Of a stretch of 64,000 nucleotides of DNA, positions 9,251 through 19,235 are shown in pieces (positions within the stretch are counted from its first letter, which is position 1; each line of letters starts with the position of its first letter). Below the pieces are notes generated by a model. The model made no database searches. It was not told the DNA's origin and worked only from the letters and a program-made list of their open reading frames with translations. The DNA lies in the NCBI GenBank assembly GCA_035491895.1, contig DATJJY010000060.1, positions 11,744 through 75,743 of the forward strand, in the 5' to 3' direction. The translations under genes were made by a program, and so were the position numbers. The stretch is from DASTHG01 sp035491895. Lineage in GTDB: Bacteria > Gemmatimonadota > Gemmatimonadetes > Gemmatimonadales > GWC2-71-9.

Positions 9251-10576
9251 GTGCGGCGTACGGCGGTCATCGGCTGGTCGCTGGTCGGTCTCCTTGCGTG
9301 GACCGTTCCGGCACATGCCCAACTGTCGTTCGACGCCCGCCGCACCGGTATGGCGGGGGTCAGTCTCAGTCGTGACGGCGCGCTGAGCCGGTACAACCCC
9401 GCCTATCACGCCGTCCCGCGGCGCGAAGGCCGCTCCGCCAAGCTCACGATTCCGATTCCGCTGGGGCTGTTCCAGGTGCTGAAGGACAGCGCCGCGTTCG
9501 ACACGCACAAGTCGTACTTCAATCCGATCGCCCTGGCGGATTACATCCTCCATCCGCCGTTGTACTACGAGATCAAGAAGGTTCCGCAGCCCACCAACAA
9601 CGTCGAGTTCACGATCGGCAAGGATTCGCTGGTGGTGGATCTCGGCGCGTCGGCGAAGCTCGTCCCCACCGACCGTTTCAGTTTCGGCGGGTCGAGCCGC
9701 CTGATGGACATCGGACCGACGATCAAGGGCGTCCACATCGGGGTCCTGGTGTGGGAGGACCACGAGGTGGGATTCCAGCTTGGCGACACACTGCTGCAAT
9801 TCCTCCGTCAGAAGGTCCCGGCGGACACCAACACGAATTACACGGGGGTGGGCGACGGCGTGGCGCAGGCCGGCTTCGCGCCGACGCTCGGGTACGCCGG
9901 GAAGGTGTGGGGCGATTCGACGCGCGGGATCTACCTCGGCGCCGCCGTGCATTACTATCTCGGCGCCGCGTACGGATCGGTGCGGGGCGCCGCCGGAATC
10001 AAGACCGGCGATTCGCTGTTCACCGGACCCAACCCCGTCACGCCGACCGTCGACGGGCGGGTCCAGTACTCCAAGTTTGGGAACTCCCTGGGTCGGGGCT
10101 TCGGTACCGACGTGGGGATGGTGTACACGAGCGGACCGGTCGAATTCGGACTCGGCATCAACGATCTCGGCGCGACCCTGACCTGGACCGACACGCGCGT
10201 CGACAGCGTCCACTTCGACACCGCCGCCAACGATTTCGCCTCGCAGCAGATCGCGAGTCACGTCAAGACGAAGACCCGGCTGCCCGTCACCTATGTCGCC
10301 AACGCATCGCTCGACATCGGCACGAACACCACCGCCGGCGCCGAGATCCTGAACAACGGCCGCGGCACCACGATTCAGCTGGGCGTGGAGCAGCGCGTCG
10401 GGCCGCTGGCGCTGCGGGGTGGTGTGGCGCGCGACCAGCGCAAGCGGGTGCAGCTCGCGTGCGGAACGGGATTGCGCTTCGGGCCCTTCAGCCTCGACGT
10501 CGGATTCCTGACGCACTCGAGCGCTCTCTCCGACTCGCGCGGGATCACCATGGCCACTTCACTCTCGATCTACTGA
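9251..10576 (+). CDS. Outer-membrane beta-barrel protein (PorV/FadL-like)
   Basis: 441 residues. GTG 9251 is preferred because GAGG lies five bases upstream (9241-9244 region) and it opens a textbook signal peptide, MRRTAVIGWSLVGLLAWTVPAHA then Q. ATG 9215 would add 12 residues ahead of it. The mature protein starts with the RRTGMAGVSLSRDGALSRYNPA pattern that opens long-chain fatty-acid-transporter/PorV-like barrels and continues with alternating beta-strands to a C-terminal MATSLSIY strand. Overlaps the following gene by one base. Probably a porin or assembly-factor barrel; cargo unknown. Confidence 0.75.
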   Translation: MRRTAVIGWSLVGLLAWTVPAHAQLSFDARRTGMAGVSLSRDGALSRYNPAYHAVPRREGRSAKLTIPIPLGLFQVLKDSAAFDTHKSYFNPIALADYILHPPLYYEIKKVPQPTNNVEFTIGKDSLVVDLGASAKLVPTDRFSFGGSSRLMDIGPTIKGVHIGVLVWEDHEVGFQLGDTLLQFLRQKVPADTNTNYTGVGDGVAQAGFAPTLGYAGKVWGDSTRGIYLGAAVHYYLGAAYGSVRGAAGIKTGDSLFTGPNPVTPTVDGRVQYSKFGNSLGRGFGTDVGMVYTSGPVEFGLGINDLGATLTWTDTRVDSVHFDTAANDFASQQIASHVKTKTRLPVTYVANASLDIGTNTTAGAEILNNGRGTTIQLGVEQRVGPLALRGGVARDQRKRVQLACGTGLRFGPFSLDVGFLTHSSALSDSRGITMATSLSIY

Positions 10577-11124
10577 TGACACCGCGCACGCGCAGTCTCG
10601 CGATCGTCCTGGCGGCCGCCCTGGTGCTGGAGTGCGGCGAGGGCCGGGCCATTTTCAACGTCGACGTCCTGAGCTTCATCGGGGGCCAGGGGAACGACAG
10701 CGTCCCCTACTCTTTTCCGGGCGGTGCGTCGGGCACCGTCGACAATCCACCGGTGAAGGTCACGCTGCTCAAGGGGCTGGGAAATACCACCGTCGACTCG
10801 GTGAATCTCCTGGTCGGCGCCACGGTGGCGAACAAGACCGACACCGGCACCGTGAAGTTCCAGATTTTCTTCTCCGGCACGCAGGCGGGGACGTATAGCG
10901 GCACGCCGTACGCGCAGGACTCCGCCGTGGTGCACGGCGCCGAAACCGTCACGCTGGCCCCGGGTCCGATTCCCCTCGCCGCCGACAGCATCTTCGGGAA
11001 GGACACGATCTTCGTCGGCGTGCGGGTGCGTGTGGCGGCCCGGCCCGGACCGACGATGACCGGCACGCTGCACCTGTCCAAGGTCATCCTGCGAATCGTT
11101 CTGCAGGACCACATTTTCCACTAA
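10576..11124 (+). CDS. Small exported protein of unknown function
   Basis: 182 residues; ATG 10576 overlaps the barrel gene stop (TGATG). The N-terminus (TRSLAIVLAAALVLECGEG) is a signal peptide, with a Cys that does not form a good lipobox. The body is beta-rich (VKVTLLKGLGNTTVDSVNLLVGATV) and ends in hydrophobic strands, like a single beta-sandwich adhesin-type domain. Translational coupling to the barrel suggests they work together in the envelope. No family recognised. Confidence 0.65.
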   Translation: MTPRTRSLAIVLAAALVLECGEGRAIFNVDVLSFIGGQGNDSVPYSFPGGASGTVDNPPVKVTLLKGLGNTTVDSVNLLVGATVANKTDTGTVKFQIFFSGTQAGTYSGTPYAQDSAVVHGAETVTLAPGPIPLAADSIFGKDTIFVGVRVRVAARPGPTMTGTLHLSKVILRIVLQDHIFH

Positions 11125-11193
11125 CCCGAGGCCGTCCCGTGATGTGCCTCACGCCCGGGGTGGGTCCCCGCTTCTGGCCCCCGAGGCGTTCCC

Positions 11194-14100
11194 GTGGCAC
11201 ATTGTAACCCCACAGATGACATGGCTTTTGTGAGCGACGCCCGTATCGGACACCGCCACGGGCCGCGGCCGGACCGCCGCGGTCTCGTGGCGTTGTTGCT
11301 GGTGACGGCGCTCGCGACGTGTACCACCGACCATACGCCCACCGGTCCGGGGCGCGGGGGACGCGGCTTCCTCGCCGTCCGACCGCTCGTCAGCTCCCCG
11401 GTCAGTCTCGCCGCCTTCAATTTGACGATCGACGGTCTGCACATCGTGGCGACCCGAGTGCCGTCCGGCATCGCGCTGGACACCACGATCTTTTTCAGCC
11501 CGGACTCGACAACGCTCCACCTTGCGCTCCCACTGGCGCTGAACTCCAACCCTGAGACGTTCACTCTCCTGGTGGAGCTGCTCGCCGGCAGCAAGGTGTT
11601 ATTCAGCGGGACGCAGAGCGTGTCCGTGACGATCGGCCCTCCCGACACGTCGGCGGCGGCGACGGTGCCGCTGGCCTTCGTCGGCCCGGGCGCGAAGCTC
11701 AACCACATCCACATCACGCCGCTGGATTCGGTGGTGAACCTCGGCGGCACGCAGCTGTTCCACGCCACCGCCGATTCGAGCGGGCAGCCGGTCGATTCGT
11801 TCTACGTGACGTGGACGACGAGCGACACGACCCTGGCGAAGATCAACGGGCAGGGGTTGCTCAAGGCGCCGGGAGCGCGCGGCGCGGTCCTCGTGAAGGC
11901 GATCACGCCGAACAACGTGCGCGACTCGACCCGCGTCACGTTCATCCCAACCCCTGTGGCACTGGGGATCGTCTCCGGCAACGGTCAGACGGCGACGGTC
12001 ACCACGCGGCTGCCGCTGCCGCTCCGCGTGCAAGTGAAGGCGAGCGACTCCCTCGGTGTCAAAGGCGTGCCGGTGCGGTTCCGGGCGATCGCCGGCGACA
12101 GCCTGAGCGACTCGGTCGTTGCCAGCGATACCGGGGGCTATGCCGAGGACACGGCGTTTTTCGGCACGGTGGCCGGCACGCGGCGGTTCGTGGTCACGGT
12201 CGGGGCGCTCAAGCCCGACACCTTCAGCGTGACGGCGACGGCCGGAGCGGTCTCGGCCGCCCAATCCGTCGTCACCGTCTCGAGTGCCACGATCGGATCC
12301 GGTGGGGTCGCGACCCTCACGCTCCAGGCGAAGGACGCGTTCGGCAACAACCTCACGACCGGGGGCGCGACGGTCCTGTTCAGCGCGTCGGGCGGCACGA
12401 GCACCGGCACGATCGGGTCGGTGGTCGACCACGCCAACGGGACGTACACCGCGACGTTCACCGGACTCGTCTCGGGCACCGCCACGACGATCAGCGCCAC
12501 GGTCAACGGCACGGCGGTCACCACGACACTGCCGACGATCGCCGTCACGGCGGGAGCGATCTCGCCGCTCACCTCGGTGGTGTCGACCTCGAGCGGCACG
12601 GTCGCGTCGGGGGCGAGCGCGACGCTCACGCTCGTGGCGAAGGATTCGGGCGGCAACGCCATCACGACGGGCGGCGCGACGGTCGTCTTCACCCGCGCGG
12701 GCGGCACCAGCACGGGGACGATCGGCGCCACGACCGATCACGCCAACGGCACCTACACGGCGACCTTCACCGGCGACACGGCGGGGACCGCCACGACGAT
12801 TCACGCCACCATCGGCGGCGTGGCGGTCACCTCGACCACGACGATCACCGTCGTGCCGGGGAACACCGTAGCGGCGAAGTCGGTGATCACCGTCTCGAAG
12901 GACACCGTCGCCGCCGGGACCACGTCAACCCTGACCCTCCAGGCGAAGGACACGGCGGGGAACAACATCACGACTGGTGGGCTCGTCGTCGTGTTCAGTC
13001 GCGCTGGCGGTACGAGCACGGGGTCGATCTCGGCAACGACCGACCACGCGAACGGCACGTATACGGCGGTGTTCACCGGCGACACCGCCGGGACGGCGAC
13101 GACGATCCACGCGACGATCGGTGCCCAGCAGGTCACGTCCACGCTGCCGACGATCACGGTCATTCCGGGCGCGATCTCGCCCGTGAAGTCGGTCGTCACG
13201 TCGAGTGATTCGACCACGACGACGGGCGGCGTGTTGACGCTGACGCTGACGGCGAAGGACGCGGCGGGGAACGCGCTCACGCAGGGCGGGGCGACCGTCG
13301 TCTTCACCCAGGGCGGCGGCACGAGCACCGGCGCGATTTCGGCGACGACCGATCACGCGAACGGCACCTACACCGCGACGTTCACCGGCGCGAATGGCGG
13401 GACGGCCACGACGATCGGCGCCACGATCGGCGGCGTTGCCGTGACGTCGACGCCCCTGCCCACGATCCGCGTCATCAACACCGTGCACGCGGCGGACATT
13501 CTCGCCGACGAAACGTGGGCCGCCGGGTCGCACACCGTGTCCGCGTATATCCGCGTGCGGAACGGCGCGAAGCTCACGATCGCGTTGGGCGCGACGGTGA
13601 AGTTCGACGCCGGGGCGGGTCTCCAGATCGGCGACACGGCGCTGAACCAGTCGGGCCAGCTCCTGATGGACGGCACGCAGCCAGGCGCCGCCCCCGGGAT
13701 TACGCTCACCGCGAACACTGGGTCGCCCGTGCCGGGTTTCTGGAAGGGCATCGAGGTGCAGCGCAACGTGGCGCTCACCACCTGGCGCCGCACGTTGATC
13801 GAGTGGGCCGGCGGAGTGCGGACGCCGTTCGGCGCCCTGCCGAGCGAGGCGTGCATTCTGTTCGTCAACCGCTCCGGCGCCGAGGTCGACCTCGACTCGC
13901 TACGGATCCGGCAGTGCGTCCATGCCGGCGTACATCACTTCGGCGGCACGTCGCACATCCACCGGTCCGAGGTCGACAGCGTTACCGGCTCGGGGATCCA
14001 CGCCGACCTCGACGCGACGTTGCAGCTCGATTCGAACACGGTGCGCGGGTCGGGGCAGGAGGGGCTGCTGCTCGGCAGCACCGCGACCCACTTGTCGCCG

Positions 14101-17100
14101 TCGCGCTTCAACCGGTTCCTCGGCAACGCGACGTTCGGGATTCAGATGCAGGCGGTGCAGCTGCCCGGACTGCTGAAGCAGGATTCGATCGCAGGCAACA
14201 CCACCGATTTCCTCGCGGTCGCGGGCGGGCAACCCGACCCGACCGTCAGCGCGTTCACGATTTTTGCCCAGCCGCAGCGCGCCGGCTCGAACGGATACCT
14301 GATCAACGGTCTGCTGGACATCGGCCGCTCGGGCGGTCAGACGGTGACGCTCGACTCCAACCTGGTGCTGCGCTTCGGCAGCCAGAGTGGAATGCTGATC
14401 GGCGACAGCGCCGGCACGCGCAGCGGGTCGATCGTGTCGCTCGGCACGAACCGCAGCAACGCGCCGCGGCTCACGTCGGCGAGCCTGTCGCCCGCGCCGG
14501 GCGACTGGTACGGTCTCGACATCGGACGGCTGTCGGCGAACACGCGGCTCGACAATGTGCGTGTCGAGTTCGCGGGCGATTCGATTCCGGGTCGCAGCAA
14601 GCATCGCTTCGGACTGCTGGTGCACAGTCCTGCCGCGCAGACGATGACGCTGGACAGCGTCGTCGTGGTCCAGAGCGGTCGCGTCGGATCGGATACCAAT
14701 TCGGCTGGTATCGGGGTGCTGGGATCGGGCTCCGGCGTGGACGTCCGCCGATCCGTGGCGCAAGGAAACCACGGCTACGGCATCGTGGTGGCGGGGGTGC
14801 CCAACGTCAAGCTCGTGGGCGATACGGCCAACGGCAACACCGTCGGCTTCGCGCTGTTCACCGACAACTTCGGCACCAGCGCCGTTGCGCCGGGCGATTC
14901 CGTCGCCGGCAACGTCGCCACCGGCAACACCTTGTATCCGCTGCAGCTCGACATGCCGCGGCTGCCGGTGTTGTTCGCGTCCAATGCGTTCACCGGGAAC
15001 GGGCGCGACACGGTGTTGCTCCATGCGGGTCCGGTCACGTTCACCGGCACGTTGCCGCGGTTCGCCGGCGTCCCGTGGCGGGTGTCGGCGGGCACCATCG
15101 ACATCGACTCCGGCGGTGCGTTGACGATCGCGGCTGGGAACACACTCGCGTTTGACAGCCTCGCCGGGATCATCGTCGGCAGTAACAACGCCACGGGGGC
15201 ACTGGCCGCTGTCGGGACATCTCCCGCGCCGATCCTGATGACGACGAGCTACACCCTGCCGGCACTGAGCCGTCATGGCTGGGCGGGCGTCGAATGGCGC
15301 AATCCTGCGTCGTCAGGGAACAGCTTCACATTCGTCACCGTCGAACACGCGGGCTACGTGTTCCAGCCGCAGTGCGACTGCAGCCAGATTCAGGTCGGCG
15401 CGCTGCGCTCGGCCGACACGGCGCAGGCGATCAACGTGAATCTCACGTTCGACCATCTCACCGTGCGCGGGTCGTTCGCGTTCGCGATCGACTTCCGCCG
15501 CAGCGGGACCGGGACGCTCACGATCACGAACAGCCAGTTCTACGACAACGGCTCGTTCGATCCGATGATCCGCGCGTTCATCAATCAGCCCAATCAGCTC
15601 ACGATCTCCGGCTCGGATCTGTATCACTACCGCGGCTGGATCATGCAGGCGTCCGACACCGTGAACGCAGTCGGCAACTGGTGGGGTGACGTCGCCGGCC
15701 TCGATTCGGGGTACAGCGGCGCCGACAGTCTGGGGCGCGCCTTCCTGGCCTTCAATCCGGTCAAGTTCACGCCGTTCCAGCTGACGCCGTTCTTCCCGGT
15801 GGGTTCGGCAGTCGGCCTCGTGCAGACCGCCGACTCGGCGCTGACGCCCCAGCTGTCGACCAGCGATTCGATTCGCGTCCGCGCTATCGACGCGGTCGGT
15901 CGTGGTGTCAGCGGTGGGACGGTCAACTGGAGCGCCTCGCCGCTGACGAGCATCCTGCCGGCGAGCGGGCCGGTGGACGTCGGCGGCCGCGCCGGCGCCA
16001 ATTGGTCGTTCACCAATTCGGCAGGGACGAAGATCGCGACGGCGAGCGGCATCGGGACGCCGACGCATTATGTCGCCGACGTCCAGCCGGGTGTGACCGT
16101 CTCCACGAACTGGACGCTCTTGTCCTCCCCGCTTTCGCAGGGGACCGTCACGGCGCCGAAGGCGATCACGTTCACGAGCACCAACCGGCGCGGCGTCCTG
16201 ATCACGAAGTCGGTGGATCAGTTCAACAACCCGACGCAGCCGTTCTACTGCACGGCCCCGGCGGGATTCGGCTGCGTGGGATTCTCGTACGCCACGATCG
16301 ACTCGATCCACACGAGCGGCGGCACCAACGGCGACAGCGTGTTCTTCCATTCCATCGTGAACAACCCTGCGCAGTTCGTGTTGCGCGGTCAGTACAACAC
16401 GGCGAGCGGGCTGGCGTTCGATTCGGTGATGATCACGATGAATCCGGCGGTCGCCGGGGTGAAGATCGACCGCGATCCGAACATCGGCGGCGTTCAGGCG
16501 ACGCCCGATACCGTGCTGATCTCCTCGCTCTGCCCCACGGGCCCGGGCAACTTCTACTGCCAGGGGACCTACAACGCGTTCCTGGTGGACTCGGGACTCG
16601 CCCCGTTGCCGAGCGGCAACGCCGTCTTCGGATGGAACCTGGTCTCGGGCACCGCGGTGACGTTCGATTCCCAAACGGCGGTGTTCCCGCACGACATCGG
16701 GTTCGTGACGGCCCGCGCCAACGGCGTCGCGCGCATCGCCGTTAAGGACGTGAGCGGCAATGGCTTCGGGACCGACACGCTGCCGATCCTGGTGCAGCAG
16801 CTGCCGAATGCCGTTCTCGTCAGTCCCGACACCGTCAGCGTGCCCGTCGGCGGGACGACAGTGTTCCACGCCGCCGTCATCGATCAGGCCGGCGACACGA
16901 TGACGACGCCGATTCATTGGCGCCGCGATCTTTCGTTTAACTACCACCTCACCGTGATCGACACCTCGATCGCCAATCAGGCGACGGTGCGGCTCGACAG
17001 CACGCCATTCGGCACCGAGTACGTCGACGCCTTCGCGGTCCGTGCCCCGGGCGACACCATCTTCGGCTTCGGCGGCATCGTCAATCCGGTCCTCCTCCAC

Positions 17101-17997
17101 CTGACGGTCGGGCAGCAGCCGTGGGCCCTGGCGGTGAACTCCCAGACGCACGCCGCGTACGCGGGCCACCAGGGAGGCCAGATCTACCAGATGAACGGGA
17201 CGACGGACGTCGTCGTCGACTCGGTATCGGCGGGGCAGTTCGTGTCCGCGGTGGCGGTCAACTCGATCACGAACCGTGTCTTCGTTGGCATGGACGCCGG
17301 AGTGCGTGTCTTGGATGGCGCGACGCTCGGCACGGTTACGACCATCGCCACCGGGACCACGCAGCAGGGCGTGACGAACCGCCAGGGTCTGGCCGTCGAT
17401 TCGATCAACAATCGCATCTACGTCACGGTCGACATCGGATCGGCGGCCCCCAACCCCATCCTGCGCCGCATCGATGGGGCGACCAACACCTTCTCGACGT
17501 CCAATGACGTCGCCCTGCCCGGGCTCGGCATCAGCGCGGCATTCGACCCGGTCAACGGACTCGTCTACGTGGCGATTCCTGACAGCAACTTCGTGGTGGC
17601 TGTCGACCCCGTCGCCAAGACCTTCTCGCGGATCCCGGTCGGCAGCTTCCCGATCGCCGTGGCGGTCAATCCGCTCACGAATCGCGTGTACGTCGTGAAC
17701 CAGAGCTCCAACGACGTCTCGGTGATCAACGGATCGACGCAGACCGTGATCACGACGGTGACGACGTTCTACAATGAGGCCAGTCTGGCGGTCGACGCGG
17801 TGAACAACAAGGTCTATGTCGGCGTGAGCGGACTGTCCTACCTGCTCGTCATCGACGGCCAGACGGATGTGTTCCAGTCGGTTCTGAGCCTGTCACCCTT
17901 CTCCAATACGGAGTTCGGTGTGGCGTTCGATGCCGGGAACAAGAAGGTCTGGAGTGCGGACTACTCGACCAGCACGGTGACGCGGCTGAAGTTCTAG
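11194..17997 (+). CDS. Very large secreted Ig-repeat / beta-helix / beta-propeller protein
   Basis: 2267 residues from GTG 11194 (GAGG seven bases upstream; ATG 11221 is possible). A hydrophobic stretch (GLVALLLVTALATC) is followed by a Thr/Pro/Gly-rich linker, as in lipoproteins. Four Ig-like invasin/filamin-type repeats of about 102-103 residues sit at about 358-764. A right-handed parallel beta-helix region follows (about 765-1500, with many short Asn/Asp-Ser ladders), then another Ig-like region with BIG2-type wording, and a C-terminal YncE/NHL-type beta-propeller (about 1970-2267; repeats such as FPIAVAVNPLTNRVYVVNQ). Architecture suggests a cell-surface or secreted adhesin or polysaccharide-binding protein. 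No catalytic site was seen. Confidence 0.85.
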   Translation: MAHCNPTDDMAFVSDARIGHRHGPRPDRRGLVALLLVTALATCTTDHTPTGPGRGGRGFLAVRPLVSSPVSLAAFNLTIDGLHIVATRVPSGIALDTTIFFSPDSTTLHLALPLALNSNPETFTLLVELLAGSKVLFSGTQSVSVTIGPPDTSAAATVPLAFVGPGAKLNHIHITPLDSVVNLGGTQLFHATADSSGQPVDSFYVTWTTSDTTLAKINGQGLLKAPGARGAVLVKAITPNNVRDSTRVTFIPTPVALGIVSGNGQTATVTTRLPLPLRVQVKASDSLGVKGVPVRFRAIAGDSLSDSVVASDTGGYAEDTAFFGTVAGTRRFVVTVGALKPDTFSVTATAGAVSAAQSVVTVSSATIGSGGVATLTLQAKDAFGNNLTTGGATVLFSASGGTSTGTIGSVVDHANGTYTATFTGLVSGTATTISATVNGTAVTTTLPTIAVTAGAISPLTSVVSTSSGTVASGASATLTLVAKDSGGNAITTGGATVVFTRAGGTSTGTIGATTDHANGTYTATFTGDTAGTATTIHATIGGVAVTSTTTITVVPGNTVAAKSVITVSKDTVAAGTTSTLTLQAKDTAGNNITTGGLVVVFSRAGGTSTGSISATTDHANGTYTAVFTGDTAGTATTIHATIGAQQVTSTLPTITVIPGAISPVKSVVTSSDSTTTTGGVLTLTLTAKDAAGNALTQGGATVVFTQGGGTSTGAISATTDHANGTYTATFTGANGGTATTIGATIGGVAVTSTPLPTIRVINTVHAADILADETWAAGSHTVSAYIRVRNGAKLTIALGATVKFDAGAGLQIGDTALNQSGQLLMDGTQPGAAPGITLTANTGSPVPGFWKGIEVQRNVALTTWRRTLIEWAGGVRTPFGALPSEACILFVNRSGAEVDLDSLRIRQCVHAGVHHFGGTSHIHRSEVDSVTGSGIHADLDATLQLDSNTVRGSGQEGLLLGSTATHLSPSRFNRFLGNATFGIQMQAVQLPGLLKQDSIAGNTTDFLAVAGGQPDPTVSAFTIFAQPQRAGSNGYLINGLLDIGRSGGQTVTLDSNLVLRFGSQSGMLIGDSAGTRSGSIVSLGTNRSNAPRLTSASLSPAPGDWYGLDIGRLSANTRLDNVRVEFAGDSIPGRSKHRFGLLVHSPAAQTMTLDSVVVVQSGRVGSDTNSAGIGVLGSGSGVDVRRSVAQGNHGYGIVVAGVPNVKLVGDTANGNTVGFALFTDNFGTSAVAPGDSVAGNVATGNTLYPLQLDMPRLPVLFASNAFTGNGRDTVLLHAGPVTFTGTLPRFAGVPWRVSAGTIDIDSGGALTIAAGNTLAFDSLAGIIVGSNNATGALAAVGTSPAPILMTTSYTLPALSRHGWAGVEWRNPASSGNSFTFVTVEHAGYVFQPQCDCSQIQVGALRSADTAQAINVNLTFDHLTVRGSFAFAIDFRRSGTGTLTITNSQFYDNGSFDPMIRAFINQPNQLTISGSDLYHYRGWIMQASDTVNAVGNWWGDVAGLDSGYSGADSLGRAFLAFNPVKFTPFQLTPFFPVGSAVGLVQTADSALTPQLSTSDSIRVRAIDAVGRGVSGGTVNWSASPLTSILPASGPVDVGGRAGANWSFTNSAGTKIATASGIGTPTHYVADVQPGVTVSTNWTLLSSPLSQGTVTAPKAITFTSTNRRGVLITKSVDQFNNPTQPFYCTAPAGFGCVGFSYATIDSIHTSGGTNGDSVFFHSIVNNPAQFVLRGQYNTASGLAFDSVMITMNPAVAGVKIDRDPNIGGVQATPDTVLISSLCPTGPGNFYCQGTYNAFLVDSGLAPLPSGNAVFGWNLVSGTAVTFDSQTAVFPHDIGFVTARANGVARIAVKDVSGNGFGTDTLPILVQQLPNAVLVSPDTVSVPVGGTTVFHAAVIDQAGDTMTTPIHWRRDLSFNYHLTVIDTSIANQATVRLDSTPFGTEYVDAFAVRAPGDTIFGFGGIVNPVLLHLTVGQQPWALAVNSQTHAAYAGHQGGQIYQMNGTTDVVVDSVSAGQFVSAVAVNSITNRVFVGMDAGVRVLDGATLGTVTTIATGTTQQGVTNRQGLAVDSINNRIYVTVDIGSAAPNPILRRIDGATNTFSTSNDVALPGLGISAAFDPVNGLVYVAIPDSNFVVAVDPVAKTFSRIPVGSFPIAVAVNPLTNRVYVVNQSSNDVSVINGSTQTVITTVTTFYNEASLAVDAVNNKVYVGVSGLSYLLVIDGQTDVFQSVLSLSPFSNTEFGVAFDAGNKKVWSADYSTSTVTRLKF
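12265..13484 (+). repeat. Four tandem coding repeats of 306-309 bases (Ig-like domains)
   Basis: Units start at about 12265, 12574, 12880 and 13189, each opening with a Ser-Val-Val/Ile codon group. They share phrases such as GGTSTG, DHANGTYTA and TFTG at the same place in every unit. The spacing is an exact number of codons, so recombination between units would change repeat number without breaking the frame. High DNA similarity between units points to recent duplication or ongoing gene conversion. Confidence 0.9.
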
Positions 17998-18023
17998 GTC
18001 AGAAGGTTGGTTACCTTTCGCCA

Positions 18024-19235
18024 ATGCGCCGCCGCCAAACCGTAACTGTCTTCGTCGGCTCCGTTGGGGTCGGCTCCTGCCACCCGCTCGTCGTCCAGTC
18101 GATGACCAACACCGACACCGCCGACGTCGCTGCCACCGTGGCCCAGGTGCGCGCCCTGCACGAGGCGGGCTCGGAGCTGGTGCGGGTTACCGTCAACAAC
18201 GACGACGCCGCACGGGCGGTCCCCGCCATCGTCGCGGAGGTCGACGTCCCCGTCATCGGCGATTTCCACTACAACGGGCACCTGCTGCTCACCAAGTATG
18301 CCGCCTGCGCCAAAGCGCTCGCCAAGTACCGCATCAACCCCGGCAACGTCGGCGCCAAGCGCCGCGACGAGCACTTCCGTCAGATCATTCGGGTGGCGGT
18401 CGACGAGGGGAAGCCGGTCCGCATCGGCGTGAACTGGGGCAGCCTCGATCAACAACTCCTCACCGAGCTGATGGACGCGAACGCCAAGCTCCCCGAGCCG
18501 CGCGATGCCCGCGACGTCACGATGGACGCCATGGTGGAGAGCGCCACGCGGTCCGCCGCCCTCGCCGAGGAGACGGGGCTCGCGCACGATCGCATCATCC
18601 TCTCGGCAAAAGTGTCCGGCGTGCAGGATCTGATCGACGTCTACCGCCGGCTCGCCGCGACCGGCGACTACCCGCTGCACCTCGGCCTCACCGAGGCGGG
18701 GATGGGGACGAAGGGCGTCGTCGCCTCGAGCGCGGCCCTCGGCATCCTGCTCCAGGAAGGCATCGGCGACACGATCCGCGTCTCCCTCACCCCGCGCCCC
18801 GGCGGCGACCGCACCGAGGAGGTGCGCGTCGCGCAGCAGATCCTGCAGTCGCTCGGGATCCGCAGCTTCTCCCCGCAGGTCACCGCCTGCCCGGGGTGCG
18901 GGCGCACCACCTCGACGTTCTTCCAGGAAATGGCCGAGCAGATTCAGGATTACCTGCGCGAGCGCCGTCCCGAGTGGCAGCGCCGCTTTCCGGGGTCGGA
19001 GGAGCTGCGCGTGGCGGTGATGGGGTGCGTCGTGAACGGCCCGGGGGAGTCGAAGCACGCCGACATCGGCATCTCGCTTCCCGGCACGTTCGAGGAGCCG
19101 AAGGCGCCGGTCTACGTGGACGGCGAGTTGCGCATCACCCTCAAGGGCGACACCCTGGTTGCCGACTTTCTGAAGATTCTCGAGGAGTACGTCGCGCGTC
19201 GTTACGGCGCCGGATCCGTCGTCTCCACCGGGTAG
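18024..19235 (+). CDS. ispG: 4-hydroxy-3-methylbut-2-enyl diphosphate synthase (MEP pathway)
   Basis: 403 residues. IspG reduces and ring-opens methylerythritol cyclodiphosphate to HMBPP in isoprenoid synthesis, using a [4Fe-4S] cluster. The TIM-barrel half carries VVQSMTNTDTADV at the N-terminus and the expected YRINPGNVG motif. The C-terminal cluster-binding domain has CPGCGRT and GCVVNGPGE, giving the three cysteine ligands. Length matches the bacterial family. The 3' end overlaps the convergent persulfide dioxygenase gene by 34 bases. Confidence 0.96.
   Translation: MRRRQTVTVFVGSVGVGSCHPLVVQSMTNTDTADVAATVAQVRALHEAGSELVRVTVNNDDAARAVPAIVAEVDVPVIGDFHYNGHLLLTKYAACAKALAKYRINPGNVGAKRRDEHFRQIIRVAVDEGKPVRIGVNWGSLDQQLLTELMDANAKLPEPRDARDVTMDAMVESATRSAALAEETGLAHDRIILSAKVSGVQDLIDVYRRLAATGDYPLHLGLTEAGMGTKGVVASSAALGILLQEGIGDTIRVSLTPRPGGDRTEEVRVAQQILQSLGIRSFSPQVTACPGCGRTTSTFFQEMAEQIQDYLRERRPEWQRRFPGSEELRVAVMGCVVNGPGESKHADIGISLPGTFEEPKAPVYVDGELRITLKGDTLVADFLKILEEYVARRYGAGSVVSTG

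Noticed and set aside
12265..13484. Regular repeats resembling a repeat array
   Set aside because: The unit length is about 306-309 bases and in-frame; no short direct repeats with unique spacers, so not a CRISPR array.
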